From: a virus
Length of the DNA: 42,255 nt
Reading direction: 5' to 3' (one strand)
Virus record (IMG/VR): IMGVR_UViG_3300037882_001682
Location: 1 to 42,255 of that record
How positions within the stretch are numbered: the first letter of the stretch is position 1; each line of letters opens with the position of its first letter. The notes under the pieces were generated by a model. The model made no database searches and was not told where the DNA came from. It worked only from the letters and a program-made list of their open reading frames with translations. Below, piece after piece: positions 1 through 9,255 of this stretch. The position numbers and the translations under genes were made by a program.

Positions 1-567
1 ATGAATAATAGACGTTAGTAAATCTTGTCTAAGTGGAAACGCTATATCATCATCATAACAATTATCATCAGATAATTGTAAATCTATTATTTCTTCGGGG
101 TTCTCCCAGTAAGATTGAAGATGTAAGAATTTCAATCTTTTTGCATTAATTATGTAAACGTAACCGTTCTCATAAAAGTATCTAATGTCATTATTACCAA
201 ACCTATCATATTTTAAATTATAGATTTGATTAGACTCTATGTAACTTATATTACGAGAAAAACCCACCCCGCCTACAAATAGGAAGGGTGAGTTTGTTTT
301 TGTTTTAATAGGAACAGGTATTTTATTTTCTGTTCTTTTAATAGTACAATCAAATTCAATCAAATGAGTTAAAGATTTATCTACATCTATTAACTTAATT
401 GTAAAAGATTGTATAGAATTTTTATCAACACCATTCCTATTAAAATCGTCTCGTAATAGTTTACTACGATAATATTTAACAGCAAACTTAATTTCACTTA
501 TAAACACATCGTCTTCTGGCCTGTTAAGAGTACCAGCAATATAGTAAGCTATTTCGTTTAATGTCAT
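1..567 (-). CDS. Partial crAss-like connector/ring-type structural protein (N-terminal 189 residues)
   Basis: An open frame starts at an ATG at 567 and runs off the left edge without a stop, giving 189 residues beginning MTLNEIAYYIAGTLNR. The opening (MTLNE-A-I), a following KF-V-YYR-LLRDDF stretch and a phage late-gene context resemble a conserved virion protein of crAss-like phages that I recall from the head-tail connector or ring region. That identity rests on memory of the family, not on a search. It begins 5 bases after the stop of the small lipoprotein gene, so it is the next cistron of the late operon. The C-terminus lies outside the window. Confidence 0.6.
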   Translation of the reverse strand, partial: MTLNEIAYYIAGTLNRPEDDVFISEIKFAVKYYRSKLLRDDFNRNGVDKNSIQSFTIKLIDVDKSLTHLIEFDCTIKRTENKIPVPIKTKTNSPFLFVGGVGFSRNISYIESNQIYNLKYDRFGNNDIRYFYENGYVYIINAKRLKFLHLQSYWENPEEIIDLQLSDDNCYDDDIAFPLRQDLLTSIIH

Positions 568-572
568 TATTA

Positions 573-818
573 TTAATTTAATAATAAAATATGCCCAACA
601 GGGTAATCTATAGAATCACGTAAGAAAGAATGATACCCGAATTCAATTTGGGTACGATGTTTATTAGTATTATAGTTTTTTAATTTATATCTAAAATACC
701 CCGGTGTTTCTGACTTTGTTTTTTTAATTACAATAAATTCCTTAGTATAATAACTAGGAATACAAGAATTAAAAATAGTAAGAACAAAAATAAACATTAA
801 GATTTTTATATTTTTCAT
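573..818 (-). CDS. Small predicted lipoprotein, 81 aa
   Basis: The protein begins with a charged start, a hydrophobic run and then FNSC, a Bacteroidota-style lipobox with the acceptor Cys at residue 19. The mature part is only about 60 residues, basic and aromatic, with no domain I recognise. A lipoprotein would go to the inner face of the outer membrane or to the periplasm, not to the virion. It sits between the signal-peptide protein at 832-1791 and the connector-like gene, spaced 5-13 bases from each, so it is co-transcribed with late genes. A role in changing the host surface, such as superinfection exclusion, is inference only. Confidence 0.6.
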   Translation of the reverse strand: MKNIKILMFIFVLTIFNSCIPSYYTKEFIVIKKTKSETPGYFRYKLKNYNTNKHRTQIEFGYHSFLRDSIDYPVGHILLLN

Positions 819-831
819 ATTTTGTTTGTAT

Positions 832-1791
832 TTAATTCCTTATCCAATCCATTCCTATTTGTTTAGATAAAGACGTAGTTAAAACCATAATTCCAATATC
901 TATAAAATGGTGTATTACTTTTTCGTTCTCCCTCATACCCATAGCATATAACCCACCCCCGCCAATATACCAAAATTTACGAATATCGTCAGCAGTATGA
1001 TAAAAATCTACTACCCCGTAGATTTCTTCTAACTGATTTTTTTCTTTTGCATGAGAAAGACTGCCAAAGTAACCATATTTGTTCTTAGTCCAACCCTTAC
1101 GTTCAAAACTAGTTCTGTTATCAAACTCAAATCCTTCGACAGCCCCGTCTATGAAAGACGCAAAAATTAATACCAATAATCCTTCAACTTTTCGTTCTCT
1201 AAAATCATAACGTAAAGTTTTACTTGGTTTATAATTACTACCAAATATAGGCATACTCACAGCAGCATTTATATTCCAATCACCTTTTAATCCCATGTCC
1301 ACACCTATATTATAAGTCAAATTAGGTGTGGTGTGAAGCAAAGATATTTGTGAAGGTATCCTGTATCCTTTTTGATTTTTGTAGTCAAAGTAGAAGGGGT
1401 ACAGCATTATCCTGCTATTTCCTGATTCCAGTAGTTGCGCACCTAATTTTACCGTGGCAAACTGCTCTGTTGCGTTTGCTGTCAATGCCCCGTCAAACGA
1501 TATGCCCTTTTGCTCCATCACATACCGTACTCCGATTTTATTGTTGAGGTCTTGCTGTACCGTGATGGACAGGCTTTTGTTTGCGTTTACCTGTGCGGAA
1601 CACACAAATGATATGAGCAACAACAGCATGGTTGCTATGCTTCTGACGAGCTTGTACCCGTCCTGTTTCATGTCATATTTTATGTCACGTTTTTTTGCTT
1701 TCAATTCAGTTTCATCTTTTGACTTTACCAGCACATTCTTTGTGATGTGCGGATACCTGATGTTTTTAAATATTAGCGTTATGACCATCAT
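832..1791 (-). CDS. Secreted or outer-membrane-like protein with internal signal-type segment, 319 aa
   Basis: The start ATG overlaps the TGA of the upstream gene in an ATGA arrangement, so translation is probably coupled. Residues 1-48 are charged and look cytosolic. A hydrophobic segment at 49-67 ends in CSAQ, a typical Bacteroidota signal-peptidase site. Met41 would be an alternative start giving a classical signal peptide. The rest alternates polar and aromatic residues, as in a beta-rich or beta-barrel protein, with a GGGG stretch late. Base composition changes at about codon 140: the N-terminal half is GC-richer like the neighbouring fibre gene, and the C-terminal half is AT-rich like the rest of the phage. 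Function is unknown. Confidence 0.6.
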   Translation of the reverse strand: MMVITLIFKNIRYPHITKNVLVKSKDETELKAKKRDIKYDMKQDGYKLVRSIATMLLLLISFVCSAQVNANKSLSITVQQDLNNKIGVRYVMEQKGISFDGALTANATEQFATVKLGAQLLESGNSRIMLYPFYFDYKNQKGYRIPSQISLLHTTPNLTYNIGVDMGLKGDWNINAAVSMPIFGSNYKPSKTLRYDFRERKVEGLLVLIFASFIDGAVEGFEFDNRTSFERKGWTKNKYGYFGSLSHAKEKNQLEEIYGVVDFYHTADDIRKFWYIGGGGLYAMGMRENEKVIHHFIDIGIMVLTTSLSKQIGMDWIRN

Positions 1792-2846
1792 AGACGTGCT
1801 TTGCCGCTCACTACAACCCTTGCTCTATTGTTTGGATATGAAGGTGCGCCATTCACTCGATATGTTACATTCATCTCATTTGTACCATTCGCCCGGACAC
1901 GCCTAATGTCAATCGGCATTGTTCCGGGAGACGCAAGGGGCGTTTCCTGTTCCATGCCTATGCCAACAATGTCAAGTTCAGAGGAAAATGACAGTCCGGG
2001 TATTGCGGACAAGTTAACCGTTATCGTGTTTCCGCCGCTGGCAATGTTGACCCCAATCTCCACCATGAACGAAAAATCAATCCACCCACCATTCACGGTA
2101 TAGAAAAAACTATCTGGTATGGTTGCCAATACCGTGTCCAGACCGGACACGGTCGTTGTGGGGTCGATGGATTTTGTACTTACCGTAGTAAGTATATACC
2201 CTTTGTCAACCAACGTCCTGTCTGTATAATTTGCAGCATAATCCGCTGCGTACTTAATTCCAAGATTTGTGGATGTTATGACAAAATCAGCCGCCGTTGC
2301 TGAAATTTTCCTTGTAGTCGCACCAGAAGTATATCTATATTCTGTTTCATTATTAGACGCCCGCAATACACTCTGCATTGATGCAGAGTTGGTTTGTATT
2401 TTTCCTTCAGTTCCGCTGGACTCTATCGCATTCCTTATGTTTCCAGTACCATCGTTTGTTCTAATACCTATATTCCCCCAGAAATAAGGGGAATAATAAA
2501 ATCCATAATCCAGATTATTACCAATTCTTCCTGAAGCATCAGGAAAGTGACCTATGTAAAAATCTTGGTCAGCAGTTGTGAAATTTCCAGTCTTTACGTG
2601 GGTAATTGTATTTTGTAGAGAATCGCTACGATCGTACACACCGTTCCTATCCCGAACCAATGAATCAGCCCTGACCCCAGTTGTATTCCCACCCGGTTGG
2701 TTAACAACTACATAGCTTCCAGCAGCCAAACTACTTGGATTGGTAACAGGATAACCGCCTTGCGCTGGCAAAACAGTAGAAAATAGGGCAATAATGATAG
2801 CAACTATTACCACTGGAATCCAATATTTGATATTTTTATTTTTCAT
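1788..2846 (-). CDS. Putative tail fibre-like protein with N-terminal hydrophobic anchor, 352 aa
   Basis: Residues 9-28 form a strong hydrophobic segment (signal peptide or anchor) ending near LPAQG. The remainder is rich in Gly, Thr, Ser and Asn. The stretch around GVRADSLVRDRNGVYDRSDS resembles trimeric fibre shafts, and the C-terminal part looks like a beta-sandwich. It lies between the tailspike-like gene (7 bases away) and the gene at 832-1791 (4-base overlap). The whole gene is GC-richer than the phage average; my hand count of 1861-1980 gives about 48% GC against about 32% at 6001-6060. This fits a recently exchanged receptor-binding gene. Fibre identity is inferred from composition and position. 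Confidence 0.6.
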   Translation of the reverse strand: MKNKNIKYWIPVVIVAIIIALFSTVLPAQGGYPVTNPSSLAAGSYVVVNQPGGNTTGVRADSLVRDRNGVYDRSDSLQNTITHVKTGNFTTADQDFYIGHFPDASGRIGNNLDYGFYYSPYFWGNIGIRTNDGTGNIRNAIESSGTEGKIQTNSASMQSVLRASNNETEYRYTSGATTRKISATAADFVITSTNLGIKYAADYAANYTDRTLVDKGYILTTVSTKSIDPTTTVSGLDTVLATIPDSFFYTVNGGWIDFSFMVEIGVNIASGGNTITVNLSAIPGLSFSSELDIVGIGMEQETPLASPGTMPIDIRRVRANGTNEMNVTYRVNGAPSYPNNRARVVVSGKARL

Positions 2847-2853
2847 AATTTGA

Positions 2854-5313
2854 TTATTTTACGTTGGTGTTACGGACGATGGGTGTAATCATCTCATTCA
2901 CATCACTATCAACCACAGTAGAATTAGAAAAAACACTAAGGCAATTGGCTGAGACCGGAGCAGTAACAATGTTCGCTATCGGGGCTGATGTGCCGGACAG
3001 TAAAACAGTATTGCGAAGGTTTATTTCTGAATTGGTAGTAATGGCAGTTTGGTTGGTGCAGTTAAAAATTGCATCATTTATATATATAGCCCTACTCGCT
3101 GATAATCTTACTACCGGAGCATTGTTGGATGTATATCTTCCCGAAATCCACCACTCTCCCGATGTACTTGCGGCGTAATTTTGAAACACAGCTTTTGATG
3201 AACTGGTATTCGTCCAATTTTTTACATCAAATCTCCAGATGTCGTTTGATGCAATAGTTGAAGAATAGATCGGAGCATTACTATACCCCTTTTGTATTTT
3301 CACAAATGCTTGCATAAGGTTTGGCGAAGCCGTGCCGGTAGTTGAAAACAAAGACATGGTATCACCACTCCTATCGTTAAGTTCGCCTATTTCAAAACTC
3401 AAAAACTTATTATTTCCACTCCCGCTACTATTTCTTGCAAATATTTTACCCCTGCCATTAAGGAACGTAGCATAAATGGTTCCCGGATTTATGGTAAACC
3501 TATCTGCTTTAAATTCAACGTGGATACTGTCCCCTGTCATTCCCGCTCCACCGTATGAAAAAACACACCCCACAGTCCCACTCACAATATATTCTTTACA
3601 TTTTACTGATAAAATGCCTCCTGTAACGCCGTTATCGACTGTCATTGCCTGTCTGCTTCCTCCATTTTGGTGGATTGTTTCAGCCTGAACATTAAGCGTT
3701 CTTGTCCTTAAGAACTCGCCTATGTTGTTATTATTTTTCATCTTTGTTTTTACTAAAATATCTACCCGTGGCGATGTTCTAAAGAAAAATCCGCCCCCTT
3801 GACAGTTTGTTTCAAAAAGTTCAATAAAAACAGAACCCCCTGCTGCTGTGCCCAAGTCAAACAGCAAATCCATACCCCCAGAACCTGTTTCTTTAACAAT
3901 GCCGTTTCCTATAATTGAGCATGTTCCGCCAGAGGTGACAACCCCAAAAATGCTTTGTCTATGAGAAGAAGCGTTCTCTATTGTGACTCCTTTTTCAAGG
4001 ATATAGGTGACACCTTCATCCCACATATTTATGTGGGACTGATTGCTTCCCGTAGCAATAACATCGCCACCACCACCCGTATCAGATATAAAATATCTTG
4101 CTGGATAAACATAAACAATATCACCAGAAATAGCACTGTCTCTGGTTTGCCAAACATGGCAAAAAGGACGGGTGTGGTCGCCTACCGTGGCACTCGCAGA
4201 ACAATTTGGGTTACTTTTCGACACATACCATATTCTACCGTTGTTTATTCGTGGGACATCTGTAATCCCCGTAAAATAATCAGTTCCGTCATTCCAGATA
4301 AATGCGCTGTCGTTTGAATACGTAGTGCTGTCTATACCACCACCCCCCAAATCGTTCATTGAGGATAACACTATACCCTCTGCACCATCTGTGATGGTCA
4401 TCCAACTGTAATAAATAAGCGTACCAGCAGATACGTTAGTGACCACATTAGTCATATCCCATTTTCCAAAAATAGAGTTCCAATTAATAGTAACTGTACT
4501 ATCATTGTTATTTTGAATTCCTATCACAAATATCTCACCCGCAGCTTGTGCATTAATATTAGTTGGTGCAGATATAGTAGCTGTTGTTCCATTTGTAGGT
4601 AATAATAACTGGGCTTTATTATTTAAATTAGCATTAAATAGTAATGTATTTCCTGATACACTTATAGTTGTAGAAGCTAATTGACCATTTTCAAAGCTTC
4701 TCCTAGTCATAGTAGTATTATTTGTTTTTTCAAACTTAGCACCTCTTGTTGTTGACCAGACAGTTTTATTTATAGGTATAGAGGCAAACGTTGCGCCATT
4801 AGTAAAAGTAGTAAAAGAATCTGTTGTAATATAATCAGTACCCAGATTTCCAGTAACCTTCATGTTATGAATTTCAATAGATGAAGCTAAACTAGGGGGA
4901 ATTCCACTTCCTGCATTATCCCCTTGTCTAGGCATGGGAAACAAACCTTTAGCCTCTCGACCAACAGCTACAATGTCCCCGTTATTTAAAGCTGAAACAC
5001 CTAAGCCTTCGTCTGGACTGTTTACTCGTACATTAAACCCACCAGCATTCGATGAATTAATTAATGTAATTACATATCTAGCCCCATCTCGAAATATAAC
5101 ATCATTAACAGCAATGTCACTACCAGCCCAAGTTCCATTGACTTCAAAGCGAGGGCTACCAGTAAATCCTGTTAAAACAACTGTATAATTACTAGAACCA
5201 AGACTAGTAACACTACTAATATTTCCAAATCCTGCAAATTGTTCATTAACAGTTTGCCCCAAAATAAGAAAAGGAAGTATTAAAAATATAAAATTAATTA
5301 TATATTTTTTCAT
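2854..5313 (-). CDS. Putative tailspike with right-handed beta-helix and signal peptide, 819 aa
   Basis: The first 20 residues (MKKYIINFIFLILPFLILGQ) are a textbook Sec signal peptide, odd for a virion fibre. Residues 21-330 contain short beta-rich repeats. Around residue 365 the sequence RIWYVSKSNPNC starts a segment with the pattern of phage pectate-lyase-like spikes, ending in SGDIVYVYPARYF. A long stretch of Asn/Gly-rich beta rungs follows to about residue 790. The gene is a composition mosaic: the 5' part, about 4350-5313, is AT-rich like the phage, and the rest is GC-richer. Its position after the fibre gene at 5324-6652 supports host recognition. Substrate and enzymatic activity cannot be read from the sequence. 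Confidence 0.65.
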   Translation of the reverse strand: MKKYIINFIFLILPFLILGQTVNEQFAGFGNISSVTSLGSSNYTVVLTGFTGSPRFEVNGTWAGSDIAVNDVIFRDGARYVITLINSSNAGGFNVRVNSPDEGLGVSALNNGDIVAVGREAKGLFPMPRQGDNAGSGIPPSLASSIEIHNMKVTGNLGTDYITTDSFTTFTNGATFASIPINKTVWSTTRGAKFEKTNNTTMTRRSFENGQLASTTISVSGNTLLFNANLNNKAQLLLPTNGTTATISAPTNINAQAAGEIFVIGIQNNNDSTVTINWNSIFGKWDMTNVVTNVSAGTLIYYSWMTITDGAEGIVLSSMNDLGGGGIDSTTYSNDSAFIWNDGTDYFTGITDVPRINNGRIWYVSKSNPNCSASATVGDHTRPFCHVWQTRDSAISGDIVYVYPARYFISDTGGGGDVIATGSNQSHINMWDEGVTYILEKGVTIENASSHRQSIFGVVTSGGTCSIIGNGIVKETGSGGMDLLFDLGTAAGGSVFIELFETNCQGGGFFFRTSPRVDILVKTKMKNNNNIGEFLRTRTLNVQAETIHQNGGSRQAMTVDNGVTGGILSVKCKEYIVSGTVGCVFSYGGAGMTGDSIHVEFKADRFTINPGTIYATFLNGRGKIFARNSSGSGNNKFLSFEIGELNDRSGDTMSLFSTTGTASPNLMQAFVKIQKGYSNAPIYSSTIASNDIWRFDVKNWTNTSSSKAVFQNYAASTSGEWWISGRYTSNNAPVVRLSASRAIYINDAIFNCTNQTAITTNSEINLRNTVLLSGTSAPIANIVTAPVSANCLSVFSNSTVVDSDVNEMITPIVRNTNVK

Positions 5314-5323
5314 GTATTTTTTA

Positions 5324-6652
5324 TTAAAAATTAAAGAACACTAAAGATGCACTAGCGCCTAAAGCTGTTGTATAATTTTGAATTTCTATTTCAATATCAC
5401 CATTAGCTACTGCTGTTACTCCAGGAAGTAAATTAGTCGCCCCTGTTGTTACAGCATATCTTTGAGGATTAACTCTTGTTATGGGTGTAGTGCCATCCCC
5501 GTTATTCGCCATGTTTACACCCCATATATGTTTAGGTGGCCTAGCATCAGTACCAGCTGTATTAGTATTAAAAGGTCGAGTACCGCCAAAATTAAATGCT
5601 ATATAACAATTAGCCCCGGGGTTTTGGGCTGTTGTACTATAAATTTGACCAGATATAATATCTACACCATTCGGAATAGTTACTACCCATTCTGTTGTAT
5701 TTGTTCGAGCAAATGTAACACCAGCAGCAGTCGCTGTTACAATCATACCATTACCAGCATCATAAGTTGTTTGACTACCACCCCCACCCGGGGCAGAACT
5801 AGAACCTATTTGATGTAATACAGTAGGGCCAGCCTGAAATGCGTAACTACGAGCTACTCCAGAAGGAATAACAACAGCACCTATATCAGTTCCGTCAACT
5901 CCTTTATAAACACTATGAAAAGTAATAGTTCTATCGGCTCCGCTTGCACTTATATTTATTACATAAAGTTCGCCATTAACGGTATTTGTAGGGGCAGCTA
6001 ACGTTCTATTATCCGTAATACTTAACAGAGCATAGTTGCCATTATTAGTATTCCATGTAACAGTAGCAGCGTCAGTTAACGTTTGAATAGCTAATTTACC
6101 AAAATCAGAAGCAGACATTAAACCATTAACTGTAGTTGTAGCTAAAACTATAATATCTTTTAATGCTTGAAATGCTTGTTTTATAGTTAAATTAGTTAAC
6201 ACAGGTAAACCAACCCCACTAAATGCCCCGAGGTTTACACTACCTTCAACAAGGCCCGTTAAAAGAATTAAATCATCAATACTAAGTATAATTTGCGTTT
6301 CAGGTACAGTTAAGTTTTTAACGTTAGCCGTAACTCCTGTATCATTTCCCTTTAAAGTGAAAGATGGCATTTGTGCCAGATCATTGTTTCCTACTGAATT
6401 AGTATTATAACTAATAATAGTACCACCCCCACTTATAGTTATATCTCCGTAATCCCCATCTGTTAATAGCCCTCCACCACCACCTGCAACAGAGTTTACA
6501 TATCGAATCATTAATAACAACACAGAGCCTAACTGTGACCAACCTACATCTATATTAGGATTAGTAATATAGGCTTTAATTAACCCCTCTATATCAGATA
6601 ATGTAGGCACACCATTAAATACAATAGATTTACTTATAATTTCACGTCCCAT
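5324..6652 (-). CDS. Tail fibre-type structural protein, 442 aa
   Basis: The N-terminal 55 residues look like a virion attachment domain. A glycine-rich linker (AGGGGG) follows near residue 57, then LLTDGDYGDITISGGG and NDLAQMPSFTLKGNDTG. That motif pair is common in phage tail-fibre shafts, where 'GDKGDITVS' and 'KGNNTG' elements recur. The C-terminal half alternates short hydrophobic and Thr/Asn segments typical of trimeric beta folds. There is no signal peptide, unlike the next three genes, so this is the best candidate for the fibre that anchors to the particle. It lies 10 bases from the tailspike gene and 6 from the gene upstream. Confidence 0.7.
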   Translation of the reverse strand: MGREIISKSIVFNGVPTLSDIEGLIKAYITNPNIDVGWSQLGSVLLLMIRYVNSVAGGGGGLLTDGDYGDITISGGGTIISYNTNSVGNNDLAQMPSFTLKGNDTGVTANVKNLTVPETQIILSIDDLILLTGLVEGSVNLGAFSGVGLPVLTNLTIKQAFQALKDIIVLATTTVNGLMSASDFGKLAIQTLTDAATVTWNTNNGNYALLSITDNRTLAAPTNTVNGELYVINISASGADRTITFHSVYKGVDGTDIGAVVIPSGVARSYAFQAGPTVLHQIGSSSAPGGGGSQTTYDAGNGMIVTATAAGVTFARTNTTEWVVTIPNGVDIISGQIYSTTAQNPGANCYIAFNFGGTRPFNTNTAGTDARPPKHIWGVNMANNGDGTTPITRVNPQRYAVTTGATNLLPGVTAVANGDIEIEIQNYTTALGASASLVFFNF

Positions 6653-6658
6653 TTTATT

Positions 6659-7327
6659 TTATTTTATTAGTTTGTCTAATTCTCCATTTAATAAATTAAA
6701 TGAATCAATACCATTTTTAAATAATATATCAATACCTAATGCATAATTACTAAAAATAGTATCAACTTTATAAAGTGTTCCAGTATATTTACCACCTCTA
6801 ATAATTTCTTCAGTATGACGATAATACATATTAGTATAATAAGCTCTCCAATTATGGAGTTTATTAACTACTATATTAATATCCTTCGTATTTCCGCCGT
6901 ACTTTATTAATTCCTGTCTAATAGCATTGTTGATTTCAGTATTTAAAGTAATAGTTTCTTTAGAAAACAAAATTACTAAATCATCTTCTATTACATCTTG
7001 CTCTAATTTGTCTAAAACACTCACTATAAAGTTATAATAACAATTAGAAATAATTGAAATATACTTAAAGAAAATTTCAGCTTTAATAGGAGAAACAAAA
7101 TTAACTGAATCTTTAAATTCGTCGGAAGATTTATAAAAATCTAAACGAACTAATAATCTATGTTTTCTCAAATCATTTAGTTCTAAAATTTCTCTGTCTT
7201 GTAACCGTCTTAAAAAATAATTTGTTAGACCTATTTGCCAGTTTTTACTCTTAAAAACAATAATTATACTTCCAAAAAATGTAACTAAAAGACTAATAAG
7301 AGTAATTTCTAAAGCATCTAAATTCAT
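6659..7327 (-). CDS. Membrane-anchored protein of unknown function, 222 aa
   Basis: Residues 6-25 are a single hydrophobic membrane span (LISLLVTFFGSIIIVF). A long charged, probably helical domain rich in Leu, Lys, Asp and Ile follows. I recognise no motif. The gene lies between the neck-type genes and the fibre cluster and shares their strand and spacing. One N-terminal span plus a cytosolic helical domain would fit a regulator of lysis or a host-membrane protein, but nothing in the sequence decides this. Confidence 0.65.
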   Translation of the reverse strand: MNLDALEITLISLLVTFFGSIIIVFKSKNWQIGLTNYFLRRLQDREILELNDLRKHRLLVRLDFYKSSDEFKDSVNFVSPIKAEIFFKYISIISNCYYNFIVSVLDKLEQDVIEDDLVILFSKETITLNTEINNAIRQELIKYGGNTKDINIVVNKLHNWRAYYTNMYYRHTEEIIRGGKYTGTLYKVDTIFSNYALGIDILFKNGIDSFNLLNGELDKLIK

Positions 7328-7350
7328 AATAGTTATGTGTTATATATTAG

Positions 7351-7686
7351 TTATGGGTCGTCATAGCCAAAATTATTAACAATATCGTCTATGTTAATCC
7401 CTGTACATGAGAAGCATTTTTTGTATTCGTCATAATTTATTTGTTCTTTGTATTCATCTAATGTAATACTAGTATAAGGACTATTTACTCTACTAAATAA
7501 TAATTGTCCAAATAACATAGCTGCCATATACTTTTGCATACTAGCAAAACCTTTATTATCAAATTCTAAATAACATTCTTTTTTTATAATAGATAAAGTT
7601 AATGCTTTCACTTTATCCTTTATAGGGAAAAACCCAGTAGCATAAGCAATATTATCAGTTGTAATTACAGGAGGTAAGCTAATCAT
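7351..7686 (-). CDS. Small hypothetical late protein, 111 aa
   Basis: No motif is recognised. The first half is mixed; the second is acidic and carries two Cys as CFSC near residue 93, followed by an Asp-rich tail. It overlaps the 3' end of the 166-aa gene by 8 bases, so the two are translationally coupled and probably work together. Its place between the 337-aa virion protein gene and the fibre genes suggests a small tail or neck component. This is positional inference. Confidence 0.65.
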   Translation of the reverse strand: MISLPPVITTDNIAYATGFFPIKDKVKALTLSIIKKECYLEFDNKGFASMQKYMAAMLFGQLLFSRVNSPYTSITLDEYKEQINYDEYKKCFSCTGINIDDIVNNFGYDDP

Positions 7687-8179
7687 TACAATTACAATAA
7701 TCTGTTGATTGTTTAATGATTTGGCTTATTACATACAAATCATCTAAATCAGTTGTACTTAAAGTGCTAAATTGCCAACCAGTTACATAAGAAGAGTTTA
7801 ACAAAGATAAAAAAGTAAACCACATTAATACAATAGCATTAAAGTCGTATTTAACACTAACATCTTTTCCTTCATCACAACCGCAACCGCAACCGCAATC
7901 TACTTCTTCACAAATTAAACTTTTTATTTTTGACAATAAGCAAGATTCAAAACCACAATAAACTATAATTTTAAAATTAGTTCCTACATCTGTATCAGTA
8001 AGAGTGTAAACACCATCAGCCAAAGTTAAACTATATTCACCACTTGAAGGTACTATAATAGTTTCTTTTAGCAAAAGCGTTTTATCGTCTTGTAATAACT
8101 TAACTTGGACACTTGTAGCTATACCTGTATTTACGGATAAATTAAAAGAACTACAAGATGTTTGCACAATAGTTAGCAT
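7679..8179 (-). CDS. Cys-rich small late protein, 166 aa
   Basis: Residues 1-95 look like a small beta-sandwich domain (SVQVKLLQDD through GEYSLTLADGVYTLTD). A striking cysteine cluster (CEEVDCGCGCGCDEG) follows at about residues 90-104, then a mostly helical C-terminus ending CNCND. The cluster could bind a metal or cross-link a virion part; neither is shown. Similar 'beta domain plus Cys cluster' proteins occur in Bacteroidota phage structural operons as far as I recall. It overlaps the next gene by 8 bases and is preceded by a terminator hairpin, so part of its transcription must pass that terminator. Confidence 0.65.
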   Translation of the reverse strand: MLTIVQTSCSSFNLSVNTGIATSVQVKLLQDDKTLLLKETIIVPSSGEYSLTLADGVYTLTDTDVGTNFKIIVYCGFESCLLSKIKSLICEEVDCGCGCGCDEGKDVSVKYDFNAIVLMWFTFLSLLNSSYVTGWQFSTLSTTDLDDLYVISQIIKQSTDYCNCND

Positions 8180-8183
8180 AATT

Positions 8184-8227
8184 AGTTAAATAAGAGAGGG
8201 GATAACCCTCTTACGAAAGTTATCCCC
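8184..8227 (-). terminator. Rho-independent terminator after the 337-aa virion protein gene
   Basis: On the minus strand GGGGATAAC and GTTATCCCC pair perfectly (plus coordinates 8198-8206 and 8219-8227) around a 12-base loop, followed by TCTCTTATTT. It lies 14 bases after the 337-aa gene and probably limits read-through into the small tail genes. Confidence 0.8.
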
Positions 8228-8241
8228 GTTAATTAATTTAA

Positions 8242-9255
8242 TTATTCACTAAATTCCCCCTCTGGGCTACCGCCAGAACCTGTTTCAGGAGCTTGAGAAA
8301 GCAAGCCGAGAATAGTATCGAAAGTTGCAATTAAACCATCTCCTGTAGCAATTGCTACAATTGCATGATTAATTGTTGCATCTTTTACATAAGCACCTAC
8401 GTTATGTTCTGTTTTCCATTTGAAGTTGTAAGTCACAAAATTAGTAGCACCAGTGAACATTAATTCAGAAGGTTGTTTCCACCACAAATGTTGTTGACCC
8501 ATGCTAGCTGATTTTCCACGAGTAGTGATATCAGCTTCTGCTTCAAGTTGAGCTAATTGTGCTAGAGTGCCCTGACCTTGTACAACTGTTACTGAAGTAC
8601 CATTACCATTTTTCCAAATAGTAGCATTGGCAAATAATTCAGCATAACCAACTTCAAATGCTACACCAAAATCCTTAGCAGTTAATGTGATACCAACATT
8701 AACACCAGTATCAACAACAGGGGCTGCAACAACAATACTTTCAACATTGTTATTAATCAAAGCAACCATCTTTGCTACTAGGGTATGTTGTGTTTCGCCA
8801 ACTGCTACGGGAACTTCATAAGTCAATTTATCTCCAGATTGATAAACCCCAGTAATTTTACTAATCCTCAAAAAAGCTCTAGTATCAGTAACCAGAGTTA
8901 CAGGAAGATTCAATGAACCGTTACCCGCGCTGTTTTCACCAACAATAGTTACTTGTTTTGCTGGAGCAACATAAGCTGTTTTAAGTTGATGAAAAGCATT
9001 ACGGTCAATTGGGGCTGTCTTAATCGCAGCACGACCGTCCAAAGAACCGCAGGCAATTACAAACTGCTGTGTGCCTACCAAAGAAGCAGCTAACGTAGCT
9101 GCTGTTACTAATACGTTTTCTTCAGTAAATACAGCAATAGCACCAGGTGCTAGCAAATTTATTTCATAAATATTAGCAATAGTTCCACCTCCTGTTTTGG
9201 CAGCGTAAGCTACACCGGGTTTTGCTACTACTAAGTTCAAATACTCATTAATCAT
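8242..9255 (-). CDS. Probable abundant virion protein, 337 aa
   Basis: The protein is rich in Ala, Val, Gly and Thr, with few charged runs and no membrane span, like beta-rich virion proteins. A mixed motif GKSASMGQQHLWWKQPS lies near residue 245. The coding sequence is visibly GC-richer and uses more GCT/GCA/GTT codons than its neighbours, and it ends at a strong terminator. Both are signs of high expression. It follows the 366-aa gene with an 8-base overlap. An auxiliary capsid, head-fibre or tail-tube role would fit the position, but I cannot assign one. The C-terminus is acidic and Gly-rich (GSGGSPEGEFSE). Confidence 0.7.
   Translation of the reverse strand: MINEYLNLVVAKPGVAYAAKTGGGTIANIYEINLLAPGAIAVFTEENVLVTAATLAASLVGTQQFVIACGSLDGRAAIKTAPIDRNAFHQLKTAYVAPAKQVTIVGENSAGNGSLNLPVTLVTDTRAFLRISKITGVYQSGDKLTYEVPVAVGETQHTLVAKMVALINNNVESIVVAAPVVDTGVNVGITLTAKDFGVAFEVGYAELFANATIWKNGNGTSVTVVQGQGTLAQLAQLEAEADITTRGKSASMGQQHLWWKQPSELMFTGATNFVTYNFKWKTEHNVGAYVKDATINHAIVAIATGDGLIATFDTILGLLSQAPETGSGGSPEGEFSE

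Noticed and set aside
1454-1906. 150-codon plus-strand ORF in the left arm
   Set aside because: It lies opposite two coupled late genes with recognisable signal segments and looks like a shadow of the GC-richer cassette.
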